Shown here: positions 24,956 to 34,272 of the stretch, one piece after another | How the letters are laid out: the number at the start of each line of letters is the position of its first letter | How positions within the stretch are numbered: position 1 is the first letter of the stretch | DNA from: Pectinophora gossypiella | Taxonomy: Eukaryota; Arthropoda; Insecta; Lepidoptera; Gelechiidae | Assembly (NCBI RefSeq): GCF_024362695.1 | Contig: NC_065421.1 | Coordinates: 8,866,598-8,930,597 of the forward strand | Length of the DNA: 64,000 nt | Direction of reading: 5' to 3' | The notes under the pieces: model-generated | Seen by the model: only the letters and a program-made list of their open reading frames with translations | Databases searched by the model: none | Told to the model about the DNA's origin: nothing | Program-made: the position numbers and the translations under genes

Positions 24956-27834
24956 TCACTGCAAGTTAAGTTTAGTAGTGACAAGCACGCGAATGCACTG
25001 GTCGTATGCGGTGGCTATGGCCAGACCCGTATGGTCTCTGTTCCACTCCCAGGCGTTGATGGGCTGTGTGCTCACCACCATTCGCTGCAGCTTCTTGAGC
25101 TTGCCCGCAACGCCGCACGCCACGCCTTTGTCGTCTGTGCGGTAGCGCTGCTCCGGGTACTCACTGGAGGGATTGGTAGAAGAGGAAGGTTTGTAAATTG
25201 AATTGAGAGGTATCCCGTTTTCACAGGGCCCGCTTACCTAAGTTGCAGATTTGACAGGTCTGGTTGGAATTGGATGATAAGTATAAGCATATAACTACGT
25301 ATAGAACGGTAACACTCTGCCCGCACCAATTTCTATCGGGCGCCGACCTCGCTCCCTTTGAGTCTTGCTTTAGTCTTAAATCGCCATAAGCCGCTAAGGA
25401 GGAAGGAACGGAGAACGGGATGTTTGTCTCCCTCGCACTTACGCGTTAGGCGGCACATGGTGAGAATGTGATTTTTGTGTGGAGTGGTAGGGATTACTCC
25501 CTAACGGCTAAATAGACTAAACACCCCCAAAGGTATCGGGAGTGAGGTAACTCAAACTCGTATTGGTGCGGGGGGGGGGGAGTGTTCCTTACGCGTACTA
25601 TTATTGTTAGGGTAGTTTCCAACCAGACAAATCAGTTATTTATTGAATGTCAAAACAGTAATTTGTATGAAAAAGCAACCTGTGACGACATAGAAAAACG
25701 TGACAAAATGTCGCACTTATTATTACATTTTTCTTTATTAAAATTCATTCAAGTTTTTTGTCAGCTTTAGATCTGTCTTTATTTAGTAATCCTAATTTCA
25801 TAATTTATCTTTGACCTAGTAAACTATCCAATTGTGTTTGTTCGTTTAAGCAATAGATACTTACTATTTCCAAAGAGTGACGTGTCCATTCCCAGCACAA
25901 GTTACGAACAAATCCCTATTTTGAGGTACATGTCGCGCGACCCATATTGTGCCGCTTTTGCTGGAATTATCTAACACCTGAAAATAACATATTCATCAGA
26001 TGGTTTCGTAAACATTCAAAATACACTGATATGGGTAGCGTTAACAAGACTAATGAATTCATAAGGAAAATTATTTGTTAAAAAGTATTACTGAAATGGC
26101 TAAGTAACTTGGCTTGCAAATAATTTATATCTCAAATAGAAAAAAACGCGTATGAATGTTACCTGGGCGAAACCCTTTGTAGGGTTCTGAGTCCTTACAT
26201 CGAAGACATGGAACTTTCCTTCTAATGTAGTCGCGACTAGTTTGTTCATCGGGATGTCTTTGCGATCAAACTCAACTGAGCATACCTGCAATTAACATAA
26301 TTTGACCTTCTTAAATAAAAAAGTAAGGTTTTATACAAAGGCTACAACAGAACAGTCTCTGTTAAATTGTCTTATCATTTGTTTAAGTAATAAGTACTTT
26401 ACATCTTTGTTATGTATCAGACTAAATTGCTGCTGTAAGTTTGTTTCTTTTAGCTCTAGCTGGCAGACTTAATGTCCTCTTGTGTTTTCAGAATAAACAA
26501 ACCTTAAGTACTTAGTATAAAATTATTTGTCATACCCCATTTTTCAAATTGCACTCCCATCTAAGTGACATGGTGCGTAGATCAAACATCTTGAGGTCTC
26601 CATTGTCGTATCCAGCACAGACAATCCTCTCACAGTCATTGAAGGAGTTGCCAAAGGCTACGGACCAACAGTCTCGTTTGGCCTCTCCTTTAGCTGGCTG
26701 CATGTTGGCTACAGGTTTACCTCTCTGACGAGGATCCCATACTTTAACAGTACCTGTAAAAATAGGTATAAGGAGTCTAGATATTTGTAAGTTTTTATAG
26801 AATGTGAAAATTCAAATCAATCTTTATCAAGCTATATTTTTTAAAATTTATTACTTGATATGGCCCTGCTGGTTATGAGTTAATAATTTGAGTCTCATTT
26901 CAATTGTTTTATCATGCAGGTGCAACTTAAACTAAAATATGACTTTTGAAGTATTTGTGAGACAATGTTACTGAAGTGACTATAGTTCCTCTTCCACTAT
27001 CAATTTCTCTTCAAACTAGTACAAAAAAAAATAACTTCTAGCTATAGCAGCTTAGGATTATTAATAAAACATGGACAATTGCAACACTATAAAGAAAATT
27101 GCACAAAACAAAGAGATGGGCACAATTACTTATTATCAAAAGTGGTTGCACATAACATATCATTATAAGTATGTGACTAATACCTACATTCTAATACTGC
27201 AACTGAGTGCCAAGGGAATATGGGTTGACTTTTATATGTAAAGACAGTTGCTCACCATCCCTACTGCCAGTAACAATCTCTGGAGCTCCACAGTTAGATT
27301 TGTTGCCTCCCATGGCATCTATGGAGTTTATAATATCAGTATGCTCTTTGGTGATATATACTTGATTATTTGCTTCTAAATCCCTGTAAAACATTAAAAA
27401 GAATTACACTGCATGTTTTTTTATAAAATAAATTTATAAAAGTAGAACATACTTAGAATAAGAAATAAGCAACAGTTACAGGTCAGGGATGTTCATAAGT
27501 TATAGGAAATAATAAAAGTATGATGAAAGGATATTGCATTTAGTACTAACCATATTTCTAAAGTTCCTTTAAAATCGCCAGTCGCAAGTTTTCTATCTAC
27601 ATCGCTGCTAGCTCCAAAGGTTGCGCATTTGAAAGAATTAGGTCTTTCCAATTCCTTTACTTTTTTGGCTTCACCTGAAGCGATTTCATATATTTCAATA
27701 GTCCCCGTACCCCTTGGCAGGCATCCAATAACTACGAACTTTGCTGAACAGGGAATCCATTTACAGTCGAATAAAGAGTGGTCGAGATTCTTCTCAAGGT
27801 GTGTAATTATTTGCGGTGTTTCAAGTTCTTCCAT
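24956..27834 (-). CDS. DNAAF10: DNAAF10 / WDR92, dynein assembly WD-repeat protein
   Basis: Six exons on the minus strand (27834–27551, 27383–27256, 26753–26536, 26285–26163, 25977–25865, 25163–24956) join in phase to exactly 357 residues, the usual length of WDR92/Monad. The chain is a single seven-bladed WD40 propeller; blade endings such as GTVKVWD, LKMFD, FHVFD and VTLWKY are visible, and the end (YDQCIRVLVTTKLN) matches the family. WDR92 works in the cytoplasm with the R2TP/prefoldin-like co-chaperone complex to fold axonemal dynein heavy chains; in insects this should matter for sperm flagella and chordotonal cilia (family knowledge). It is divergent from CFP1, with 525 bp between the two start codons. 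Its fifth intron holds two MITEs. Confidence 0.96.
25210..25264 (-). repeat. SINE-B 3' end fragment
   Basis: 'tatcccgttttcacaggg' and 'cgcttacctaa' are the reverse complement of the SINE-B 3' end, inside a DNAAF10 intron. Confidence 0.6.
25292..25600. mobile_element. MITE-3 with ~35-bp TIRs
   Basis: Left end 'gtatagaacggtaacactct' and the following 'gcccgcaccaat' are mirrored at the right end by 'attggtgcgggg…agtgttcc' (25562–25590). It has a G-run of 12 at the right arm and no coding capacity. It lies in a DNAAF10 intron. Confidence 0.65.
25609..25840. mobile_element. MITE-4 copy
   Basis: A near-parallel copy lies at 46752–47010. Shared blocks include 'aatttgtatgaaaaagca' and 'tttagatctgtctttattta'. 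Terminal sequences 'gg.tagtttcc' and 'aaactatcc' are short inverted repeats. Confidence 0.65.
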
Positions 27835-28359
27835 GATTTATTGTTTGATTTTACGGAGCAAAATAATTGTGAACTACGAAATCCGATAAGAATATAACCT
27901 CAACCAAACAAATATTTATGTTGCTATGGTAACCAAACGTCATTTATACTTTTTTTATTAAATGGCGTTCGGATAGATTTTATGATTGATTTCAGCCAGT
28001 TGCAATATGCTCCGTTTACATGATGACATTTATCATTTCATCGAAGCTGGACGCTATCAGAAAATAAACAATGTTTTTTCCTGCACGAAAAATCCACACA
28101 ATGAATCACAAAATCTACATCGCAATCACATTACAAAAAGAATAACCAACAGCAACAAAAATCACAATTACTTTTGTTGTGTATTATCCGGTAAGTGTAT
28201 CCGAATGAAAAAGAAATACATAATGGCGTCGTATAATTTTTGTCTGTCAAGTTTTTTTTGAACTGCGTTGTTGGAATGGAATCGTTGGAGAAAATAGTGT
28301 ATTTTCACAGTAAATAGTTACGAGAAATCTTTAATTCACAGTATAATCAGGTATCCACG
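27835..28359. promoter_or_regulatory. Shared intergenic promoter, DNAAF10 / CFP1
   Basis: The two start codons face away from each other across 525 bp, so both core promoters must lie here unless a 5' UTR intron exists. I see no TATA box at a plausible distance on either side. An open frame at 27986–28261 has no family resemblance. Confidence 0.55.
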
Positions 28360-31300
28360 ATGGGAGATAGAAAACACAAGCAAAGCGTAAGTACAGACGG
28401 AAGATAACCAATAAACCTTGGTTTAGTTAGATTTTGGTTTCTTTTTTGTCTTCATGATGATAATAATGCGTTTTCAGAAAGCAGACATTGCGAAGCAGTT
28501 TGACCTGCCGGAGCGGCAGTCCAAGATCACAACGCTGCTGAACCAAGCGGGCCAGGCGTACTGCATATGCCGGTCTTCGGACAGCTCTCGGTTTATGATG
28601 TAAGGAAAGAATACATTTATCTTTATTTTAAAGAATATATTTATAATCATACAAAGAGAAAACCTTAACTAACTGCTGTGGAATCACATCTGTCCTTGGA
28701 GGATTTATCAGAACACTATTCAGTTGTATAAGTTATGTCCTAACGATTTGTGGCCCTTATTATTCTGATAGACTCACGCGCGTGATTCAAAACGAGGCAA
28801 GAGGCTGTTTACAATAAATGTATAAATAAAACTAATAAATTAATAAAAATAAAACTCGTTAACAATTTGCAGAGCATGTGATGCTTGTGAAGAATGGTAC
28901 CACGGAGATTGTATCAATATATCGGAGAAAGAAGCTAAGTACATAAAGACTTACTTTTGTGACCGTTGTCGGGAAGAGGACCCCAGCCTCAAAACCCGTT
29001 TTAGGCCACAGAAAAGAGAGAATGATGGAGATTCAGGTATTGATTTATTAATTTTATTAATTTTTAAGGTATGCAAACTGATAATAAGCAACACATAACA
29101 GAATTATACAGATAATATCCATAATAGTGCACACAACATTACTAAATTAGTAACAATTATAGTGATTTAATATGTATAATTCTAACTAGAATAAAAAATT
29201 GGATTGGCTAGAGATTGTAATAAATAATTTTAAAAATTATTTTTTTTTTAATTTTGGTTGTTTGTCTACTAAATGAACAAATAAATATTATAAGTTGTTG
29301 ATATTTTACTAATATACTCTGTTACTTACCTGTAAGAGGCTTCTCTGTATATTATTAATTGTAAATTATTTCAGGCCGTGATGACCGAAAAAGGAAACGT
29401 AAAGAGAAGGACCATTCAGAGAACAAGACGTCTAAGAGACCGAGTATAAAAGATGGCTGCGGAGACTGTCCCGGGTGTCTGCAACTTGTTGACTGCGGAC
29501 AGTGAGTACTGAACAGTTTTTCTGTCTTCAGTGTCGTGTACTCCGGATCACACAGGGTGTCCATATCTTCATTAAAAATTGAACTAAAATTCACTTGCAG
29601 CTGTTTATGAAGTCATATAATTCTATCATAAATGTGGAAAAACATGTTCTTAGTATATTTGAAGTTTCCTTTATCATTATGTATTAAATTAAAATTCTAT
29701 TTCAGCTGTGATGCTTGTGAGGACATGTATAAATATGGAGGTGGCAATAAGGTGAAGGTGAAATGTAAACAGAGAATCTGTATCAAATCTCGGAAGCCAT
29801 CAAAACAATCTAGGTAAGATTCCTATTAGATAGATAGATGTGGCCTTTATTATGAACATAATCTAACTATAAACAAAATATATAACTAAAAAATAAAAAC
29901 TTGATGTTTATCTTAAACTTAATATTTAAAAAGTGTTTAAAATATATTTAAAGCTATTATTTGTCTTCCTCATCCATTTGTCTTTTGACGTAGGCCTCCT
30001 CCAGCTCTTTCCACTTATCTCTCTGTCTCTCTGCCTGTCTGTCTGCTTCTCCACATACCTACATGATACAAAAAAACAATTCACTAAATTTTAACTTAAA
30101 ACCATGTTTTGTAAAATAAGTACATACATACACATACACACATATACACACACACATATACATACATTTGTATACATTTTTTATTTTTTTTTATTAGCCA
30201 TAAATTCAGATACAATACTTTTTTTTATTATACAATTTTATTATTTGGCGGTAACATTTAGGTAGGTATCTGTGTGCCCATTGGCAAAGGCCTCCCCCAG
30301 TCTATTCCACTATACATATTATACATATTTTATATAAAATTTACACCTTTTGAGAAAATTGTATGTATGAAATAATTTAATATTTCCAGTAGCAGCAGAG
30401 TAAAGAAGAAGCACCATGAACGCGAGGTATATGACACATTTGAGGAGTCTGTATCGCACTTGCAGACAATGGAACCGAGACAGTGTTACGGACCACAGTG
30501 CACCCGGGCAGCTCAGTACGGGTCTAAGTACTGCTCTGCTCAGTGTGGGATGAAGCTTGCTACGGCTAGGATATATCAGGTATTGTATAATGTGCAATAT
30601 ACACCAAAGCCGCCGACCAACCGACACAATCCGGTGGCCAAAAGTCGTAAGACTGGATGTTCTTTTAAAATCCAAACATTATTGTTTAATAACTTGTTTT
30701 GTTTTATAAAATTTCTTTATTAATATATTAAAATACAATACATACCCAGTCTACGCTATTCCTAGGTATAACACAGTTTAGCAGGCTGAAAGACATATAA
30801 ACTTTATGACACTAATCTTTACACAATAACACTCATAACATAAAAATCGAGTAGCTACAGATGAGCTAATCTTATACACACCAATTTGGCCACCTTATAG
30901 TCGACAATTATGACATAGAGTTAACTAATGTGGCTGGAAATATCGGACCTACGAGGCTATATGAAAAAAAATACATGTCGCCAACAAGCGCTTACCAACG
31001 TTTTTTTTTTGTTTTTTGGCGACAAGTCGCCGATTTGCGTAATCTACGTTCATACATAAGCTTCTGTCAAGCAGTTGTGATTCTTAAAAAACTATTTGTG
31101 TAAAGAGATGAACTTATTCGTCATTTCTGTTTTTGCACCAACCAATTGGTTTTCACAACCGATAAATTGAATACATATTCATATATTAACATAGTCTGTA
31201 AGCTCTATTTGTTTAATATCTAGTTTGTATTATTAAGGTTGTAATGTGCAGCACTCGCATGAACTGGAAAAAAAACACAAAAACGAATAATAAAAACAAA

Positions 31301-34244
31301 AAGGTTTCAAAGAGGGAAGAGTAAAATTGTTGCCTAAATAAAAAAAAAAATTAACATAGAACTTCCCATTCTCAGGTGTTACCACAACGCATCCAAGAGT
31401 GGGGCCTGTCTTCCTGTGTGGCCGAGCAGAAGAACCGCAAGTCGTTGGAAGTGGTGCGCTCGGGGCTGGCGCGGGCGCAGGCGGCGCTGCGGGCCTTGGA
31501 TAAGCAGCATCAGGACCTGGATGCCCACCTCGCGCGCACTAAGAGTGCTAGTATTGTGCATAGCGATGAGAAGGTTTGTTTCTGGCTGAGTATTTTGCGT
31601 CGATTGGGCGAGGCGTTTTATTTATAAGATAACATAACAATAACATAAGCTCACGATTATAACCCAATTAGGGTAGTCAGAGGTATATATATTACAAGAT
31701 GGACTAAGTACCCACACCTCGGTGTGAGCTGTATCGTCGTTAATAATGGTCGAGCCAACTGTATTAGTTTTCTTCTTCTATCATATGGGCTATGAGGTTG
31801 ATTACCAAAATTATCAACCCTGGTGTCAGGGTTATTATTGAGCCGCCAAAGCTCATGTGACGACTACGTGCTTAACTTGCCTTCCGAAGCACAGATCATC
31901 TTACTTTCGGACATTCGGGTGATCAGCCTATAATGTTCTAACCAAACTAGGGATCACACAAGAGATTTTTGTGATATGTTCCCACTGGGATTCGAAACCC
32001 GGGACCTTTGGATCGTGAGTCTAGCGCTCAACCACTGGACCACGAAGGCCGTTGTACTAGTGAAACTGTTATTTATAACAATTTGGTTGTTAATTGTGTA
32101 TTGAAATAATCAAATGGATAATTTGATATACTATGTTACCTCTAGGAAGCTGATGACGAGACATCAATGTACTGCATAACGTGCGGGCATGAGATCCACT
32201 CCCGCACAGCTGTCAAACACATGGAGAAGTGCTTCGTCAAGTATGAGGCGCAGGCGTCGTTCGGCAGCCGGCACCGCACGCGCATAGACGCGCAGAGCAT
32301 GTTCTGTGACTACTACAACCCTAACAACGGCACCTATTGTAAAAGACTGAGGGTAAGCTTGATTTTCACGTTGATTGTGTCTTCGTCGGGTGTGCTATGA
32401 TTGTCGCATTCGTTTTCGAATTCATGTTTGGATCACAAATGATTCTCACGTGCTCAGCGACGAAGGAAAACATCGTGAGGAAACCCATATTCCCGAAAAA
32501 TGCATTTTCGGAGGTATGTGACTTAACCTGTATTGGGCCGGTTTTTCCTTCGCGGGTTGGAATGTCAGACAGACAGTCGCTTCTGTAAAAAACGGGACCT
32601 GTGAAATCTTCAGGTTAGGTAAGCGGACACTGTGAAAATCGGGATATTGCTAGGGGGATGTGGTTTCGTCGCGCTGGATCTGGTAAGATCTAGAATAAAC
32701 CGGTGGCGACCGACTATACAATAAATCACATAAAAACTGCAATTATTTTTATTAGGCTAGAGTCAAACTGTCGATAATGCAATGACTGTGATGACTATTA
32801 TTATCATTACGTTAGAGTCAAGTATTTAGAGTCGAAATACCTTCCAACAAACTCATTAGCCTTAACTATGTAATATTTTAATGAAAGAAAGTGCAAGACA
32901 TTAAAAAGTAATAATGATTTGCGCTTTTTACTTTATTTTTTACTATCTCGTAAATCTCCTTCGAGTGAAAAATACATAAGCGCCTTTTTGAAAATCGCGT
33001 TATGATATGATTTCTGCGACAAAATCTTGATTTCGATTTGAATTTAGTTCCGGGTAAAACTTGAGAGTCGGTGGTCAAATGACATTGTGAGGTACGCCGG
33101 AAAGCAATGGATGAGATTTGCGCAGGACAGGTAATGATGGCGTGAAAGAGAGGAGGCCTGTAGCAGTGGGTGGATACAGGCTGAGTAGATAGAAAAATTG
33201 AGAGCACAATTTTTATCCTGGATTGAAACTATTATGTCTATTGTGAGGTTTTGTTAACAAAAATCACATATGAAAGAGTTTTTTTTAAATGTGTTTACGT
33301 GCGTTTACTCATAAGGCGACGATACGCAAATGCCAGCATATATTTACCTCTTAGAAAAAGCATGTAACTCATCCCATTTTCCTTTCAGGTTATGTGTCCA
33401 GAGCACTTCAAAGACCCGAAGGTGAGCGATACAGACGTGTGTGGATGCCCGCTAGTCCGCGACGTGTTCGAACCTACCGGAGAGTTCTGCCGAGCCCCCA
33501 AGAAATCCTGCCTCAGGCATTACCAGTGGGAGAAGCTGAGGCGAGCCGAGATTGACATGGAGAGAGTGCGGCAGTGGCTGAAGCTGGATGAGCTGGTGGA
33601 ACAGGAGAGGAGCATCAGGCTGGCTATGGCATCTAGGTACGATGTTTTGATGATCGTATATCATGTTTATGTAGAGAGCTATCAAATTAGTAAAAGAAAG
33701 TTTGGCACCATGTTTTCCATATTTTCGTAACCAAAATACCGACACATTCACACTTATACAGACTTTCAGACATAGGGAACTGTTATATATCTGTCTGAAT
33801 AACTATTCAAATCATCTATATACACATTCACGAGAAATACATTTTAGGAGGTATGTGACCGAACCTGTATCGGCCTGGTTTTCCCTTCGCGGGTTGGAAG
33901 GTCAGTCAGGCAGCCGCTTGTGTAAAAAACAGAACCTGTCAAATCTTCAGGTTAGGTAAGCGGACCATGTGAAAACGGGATAATGCTAGGGAGATGATGA
34001 CAGTTTCACACATTGCTTTCTTTTTTTGCAAAGTATAGCAGTCTTAATTCTAACAATTATCTGTAGATCCGATAAGTAGGTATATGTTTTTTTTTAGATT
34101 TTAGTGTATTGTGATTTCATTTAATTTTTCTGTTCCAGAGCGGGCGTCCTCGGTCTAATGTTACACTCGACGTATAACCACGAGGTGATGGAACGCATCA
34201 CGGGCAAAGCTAACGAGAACGGCAAGGTGAAGGAGGGCTCTTGA
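28360..34244 (+). CDS. Cfp1: CXXC-type zinc finger protein 1 (CFP1)
   Basis: Ten exons: 28360–28386, 28478–28599, 28873–29036, 29375–29501, 29706–29813, 30390–30579, 31376–31573, 32146–32352, 33389–33636, 34139–34244. They join in phase to 498 residues and a TGA at 34242–34244. Order: PHD finger about 38–85 (CIC, CDACEEWYHGDC, CDRC), a basic linker, the CXXC domain about 128–175 (CGDCPGC, CGHCDAC, KYGG, then two further Cys) that binds unmethylated CpG, and the CFP1-specific C-terminal zinc domain (CYGPQCTRAA, a helical stretch, YCITCGHEIH, MFCDYYNP, CGCPLVRD). CFP1 is the DNA- and H3K4me3-reading subunit of the SET1/COMPASS H3K4 methyltransferase in the nucleus. Human CFP1 is longer (656 aa). 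The odd point is the stop: UGA followed by C, with the same frame open for 721 more codons. Confidence 0.96.
30118..30180. repeat. CA/TA-rich simple repeat
   Basis: Tandem 'acatacacacatatacacac' type microsatellite in the CFP1 intron between the CXXC exon and the next, followed by T/A runs. Confidence 0.75.
31376..31573 (+). other. CFP1 exon 7, helical linker
   Basis: This phase-0 exon of 66 codons (VLPQRIQEWG…VHSDEK) is rich in Ala, Arg, Gln and Glu with heptad-like spacing (LARAQAALRALDKQHQDLDA), so it is probably a coiled coil joining the two halves of the CFP1 C-terminal zinc region. It is locally GC-rich compared with its introns. Its phase-0 borders mean it could be skipped without a frameshift. 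Confidence 0.75.
31665..31770 (+). repeat. SINE-D fragment
   Basis: 'tagtcagaggtatatat', 'aagatggactaagtaccc' and 'gtcgagccaactgtattagt' match the 6868 and 41260 copies. It abuts SINE-A. Confidence 0.6.
31771..32051 (-). repeat. SINE-A copy, full length
   Basis: The minus strand shows a head with 'tggtccagtggttgagcg' and 'gggtttcgaatcccag', then the body and the 3' end. It lies in the CFP1 intron before exon 8. Confidence 0.88.
32383..32661 (+). repeat. SINE-B copy
   Basis: Begins around 'cgggtgtgctatgattgtcg', with the blocks 'cacgtgctcagcg', 'cctgtattgggccgg' and 'caggttaggtaagcgg', and a 3' end 'gggatattgctaggggga'. It lies in the CFP1 intron directly after exon 8. Confidence 0.78.
33826..34000 (+). 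repeat. SINE-B copy, 5'-truncated
   Basis: Starts at 'cacgagaaatacattttagg' and ends in 'gggataatgctagggagatg', within the last CFP1 intron. Confidence 0.8.
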
Positions 34245-34272
34245 CGACGGCGCTACCGCGCACAGCCCGCGG
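34242..34272 (+). promoter_or_regulatory. Candidate readthrough stop context of CFP1
   Basis: The CFP1 stop reads 'tct tga cga'. UGA followed by C is the tetranucleotide context with the highest known basal readthrough in animals. A potential hairpin follows: 'ccgcg' (34256–34260), a 7-nt loop, and 'cgcgg' (34268–34272). It starts 12 nt after the stop, close to the spacing seen for readthrough-stimulating stem-loops. The context and pairing are seen in the sequence; function is inferred. Confidence 0.5.

Noticed and set aside
27986..28261. A 91-codon frame between DNAAF10 and CFP1
   Set aside because: No family resemblance; it lies in the shared promoter or 5' UTR region and has a composition like its flanks.
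34242..34244. UGA as selenocysteine in CFP1
   Set aside because: CFP1 is not a selenoprotein, no SECIS-like structure was noticed, and Lepidoptera are reported to lack selenoproteins.
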